Source of the DNA: an uncultured Bacilli bacterium
GTDB lineage: Bacteria; Bacillota_I; Bacilli_A; RF39; UBA660
NCBI GenBank assembly: GCA_947628105.1
Contig: CANQYN010000058.1
Span: 1-5,821 of the forward strand
Reading direction: 5' to 3'
DNA: 5,821 nucleotides
The notes under the pieces were generated by a model. The model made no database searches and had not been told where the DNA came from. It saw only the letters and a list, made by a program, of their open reading frames with translations. This document shows positions 5,233 through 5,821 of the stretch, piece by piece; the first letter of the stretch is position 1; every line of letters begins with the position of its first letter. A program made the translations under genes and the position numbers.

Positions 5233-5619
5233 TTATTTAATATCAATAATTTTTTTATTTTTTTCTTCTTCAATTTTAGGAACGATGATATTTAAGATTC
5301 CATCTTTAAAATTTGCTTCAATTTTATTTGCATCTAAATTTCCTAAATAGAAAGAACGTTGATATTTTCCAAAACTTCTTTCTCTTCTAATATAATTTTT
5401 TTCTTCTTTATTTTCTGATTCACTTTTTTCAGCAGTTATTTTTAGGTAACCGTCTTGTACTTCAATGTTAATATCTTCTTTATTAAAACCTGGAATTTCC
5501 ATTTCAATATGATAATCTCCATTTTTTTCATAGATATCACATTTCATTTTACTATCCTCTTTTGAAATAAAGTTATCGAAAAAATCATCTAAATAAAATC
5601 TTCTTGGAATTAAATCCAT
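5233..5619 (-). CDS. Small heat-shock protein, Hsp20/alpha-crystallin family
   Basis: 128 residues, typical for a bacterial small heat-shock protein. These are ATP-independent holdase chaperones that form cytoplasmic oligomers and bind unfolding proteins. A short N-terminal arm (MDLIPRRFYLDDFFDNF, 1-17) precedes an alpha-crystallin domain at about 24-115 with EIPGFNKEDI (41-50), a strand-rich centre and the signature FKDGILNIIVP (104-114). A C-terminal IxI anchor, Ile125-Asp-Ile127, is present. The start is ATG 5617-5619, preceded by AAAGGAAAG. An in-frame ATG 27 nt upstream (5644-5646) overlaps the -10 box and would lie upstream of the transcript start, so it is rejected. The promoter overlaps a CIRCE operator, indicating control by the HrcA repressor and heat induction. 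Confidence 0.95.
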   Translation of the reverse strand: MDLIPRRFYLDDFFDNFISKEDSKMKCDIYEKNGDYHIEMEIPGFNKEDINIEVQDGYLKITAEKSESENKEEKNYIRRERSFGKYQRSFYLGNLDANKIEANFKDGILNIIVPKIEEEKNKKIIDIK

Positions 5620-5626
5620 ATTATCA

Positions 5627-5635
5627 CTTTCCTTT
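5627..5635 (-). promoter_or_regulatory. Ribosome binding site that fixes the hsp20 start
   Basis: AAAGGAAAG on the minus strand, 7 nt upstream of ATG 5617-5619 and downstream of the predicted transcription start (near 5638). It supports the shorter 128-residue protein. Confidence 0.7.
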
Positions 5636-5644
5636 CTAATTTCC

Positions 5645-5672
5645 ATTATAGCACTTTTTTGGCACTTGTCAA
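5645..5672 (-). promoter_or_regulatory. Promoter of hsp20
   Basis: Perfect -35 TTGACA (5667-5672), 16-bp spacer and perfect -10 TATAAT (5645-5650) on the minus strand. The -35 lies within the CIRCE element, so repressor and polymerase would compete. Confidence 0.88.
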
Positions 5673-5685
5673 GTATGAGTGCTAA
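5659..5685 (-). promoter_or_regulatory. CIRCE operator (HrcA binding site) of hsp20
   Basis: The known CIRCE consensus is TTAGCACTC-N9-GAGTGCTAA. On the minus strand the first half is a perfect TTAGCACTC (5677-5685), the spacer is exactly 9 nt, and the second half reads AAGTGCCAA (5659-5667), 7 of 9 matching. It covers the -35 box of the hsp20 promoter, a position suited to repression. The hrcA gene itself is not in the window. Confidence 0.9.
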
Positions 5686-5721
5686 TTATTTTTATAATTC
5701 CCATTATTTTTCATTTTATAC

Positions 5722-5745
5722 AAAAAAAATAAGCTTTTAGCTTAT
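5722..5745 (-). terminator. Terminator of a gene beyond the right edge
   Basis: Minus-strand stem ATAAGCT/AGCTTAT (arms 5739-5745 and 5729-5735) with an AAA loop, followed by seven T (5722-5728). It would end a leftward transcript entering from outside the window. Confidence 0.8.
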
Positions 5746-5821
5746 CAGACTGTTGACAAATAGGTAAATATTTTTACTTATTTGTCTTTTATTTTGAAAA
5801 ATTTTAGATATTATTGAAAAA
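5737..5821 (-). CDS. Possible C-terminal end of an unseen leftward gene (partial)
   Basis: One minus-strand frame is open from 5820 to a TAA at 5737-5739, giving 27 residues that end in NIYLFVNSLIS. The stop falls at the edge of the terminator loop, the same arrangement seen for other genes here. However, 27 open codons can occur by chance in AT-rich DNA, and a strong inverted repeat (5755-5786) lies within the frame, so the stretch may be non-coding. No family is recognised. Confidence 0.22.
   Translation of the reverse strand, partial: FSIISKIFQNKRQISKNIYLFVNSLIS
5755..5786. repeat. Long inverted repeat (14-bp stem, 4-nt loop)
   Basis: The arms 5755-5768 (GACAAATAGGTAAA) and 5773-5786 (TTTACTTATTTGTC) pair over 14 positions with one G-T pair around a TATT-type loop. 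On the plus strand it is followed by TTTTATTTT (5787-5795), so it has the shape of a rightward terminator, yet there is no rightward gene to its left. On the minus strand it has no U-tract and would form a hairpin just ahead of the 5722-5745 terminator. Function unknown. Confidence 0.7.

Noticed and set aside
5691..5735. Leftward TATAAAAT-like motifs between the right-edge terminator and CIRCE as a second hsp20 promoter
   Set aside because: AT-rich -10-like strings are expected by chance here, and I found no matching -35; the CIRCE-overlapped promoter is far better.
5754..5783. Plus-strand TTGACA at 5754-5759 as a rightward promoter
   Set aside because: At 16-18 bp spacing the -10 positions read ACTTAT, CTTATT or TTATTT, poor matches, and no rightward gene is visible.

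Overview
The window looks like chromosomal DNA of a low-GC member of the Bacillota, probably a Bacilli/Erysipelotrichia/RF39-type or Mollicutes-related lineage. The evidence is strong AT-richness, A/T-ending codons, good AGGAGG-type ribosome sites, sigma-A-type promoters, tRNA genes with an encoded CCA, a CIRCE heat-shock operator and a DUF2779 nuclease of the kind common in that part of the tree. TGA is used as a stop (DUF2779 gene) and Trp is read from TGG where checked, so this is not the Mycoplasma code. The species cannot be named from the sequence.

Every supported gene is on the minus strand and is transcribed from right to left. From the right edge the layout is: a terminator, possibly with the last codons of an unseen gene (5722-5821); a small heat-shock protein of the Hsp20 family under a CIRCE-overlapped promoter (5233-5685); a membrane-anchored SGNH/GDSL hydrolase (4435-5124); an exported glucosaminidase-type peptidoglycan hydrolase (3618-4328); a 623-residue DUF2779 protein that appears to fuse a Cas4/RecB-like PD-(D/E)XK nuclease with an RNase H-fold DEDD exonuclease (1696-3567); a two-gene operon of membrane-tethered thioredoxin-like proteins (969-1625 and 444-965); tRNA-Leu(UAA) (268-356); and tRNA-Ser(UGA) (8-98).

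Most units carry their own promoter and terminator, packed very tightly. Stop codons of three genes lie inside or at the edge of the terminator stem, and the next promoter often starts within a few bases of the U-tract. Only the two thioredoxin genes are clearly co-transcribed (3-nt gap). The DUF2779 gene has no evident terminator and may read into them. No gene-free stretch exceeds about 300 bases.

Functionally this is a mixed housekeeping/envelope region: protein quality control (Hsp20), cell-wall remodelling (glucosaminidase, SGNH hydrolase), extracytoplasmic thiol chemistry (thioredoxin pair) and a poorly characterised nuclease. The exported glucosaminidase has four closely spaced cysteines, so it is a conceivable client of the thioredoxin pair; that link is inference. 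I saw no insertion sequence, CRISPR array, phage gene or conventional defence locus. The items most worth a second look are the double-nuclease DUF2779 protein, the dithiol/monothiol thioredoxin duplication, and a 14-bp-stem inverted repeat at the right edge that no gene explains.
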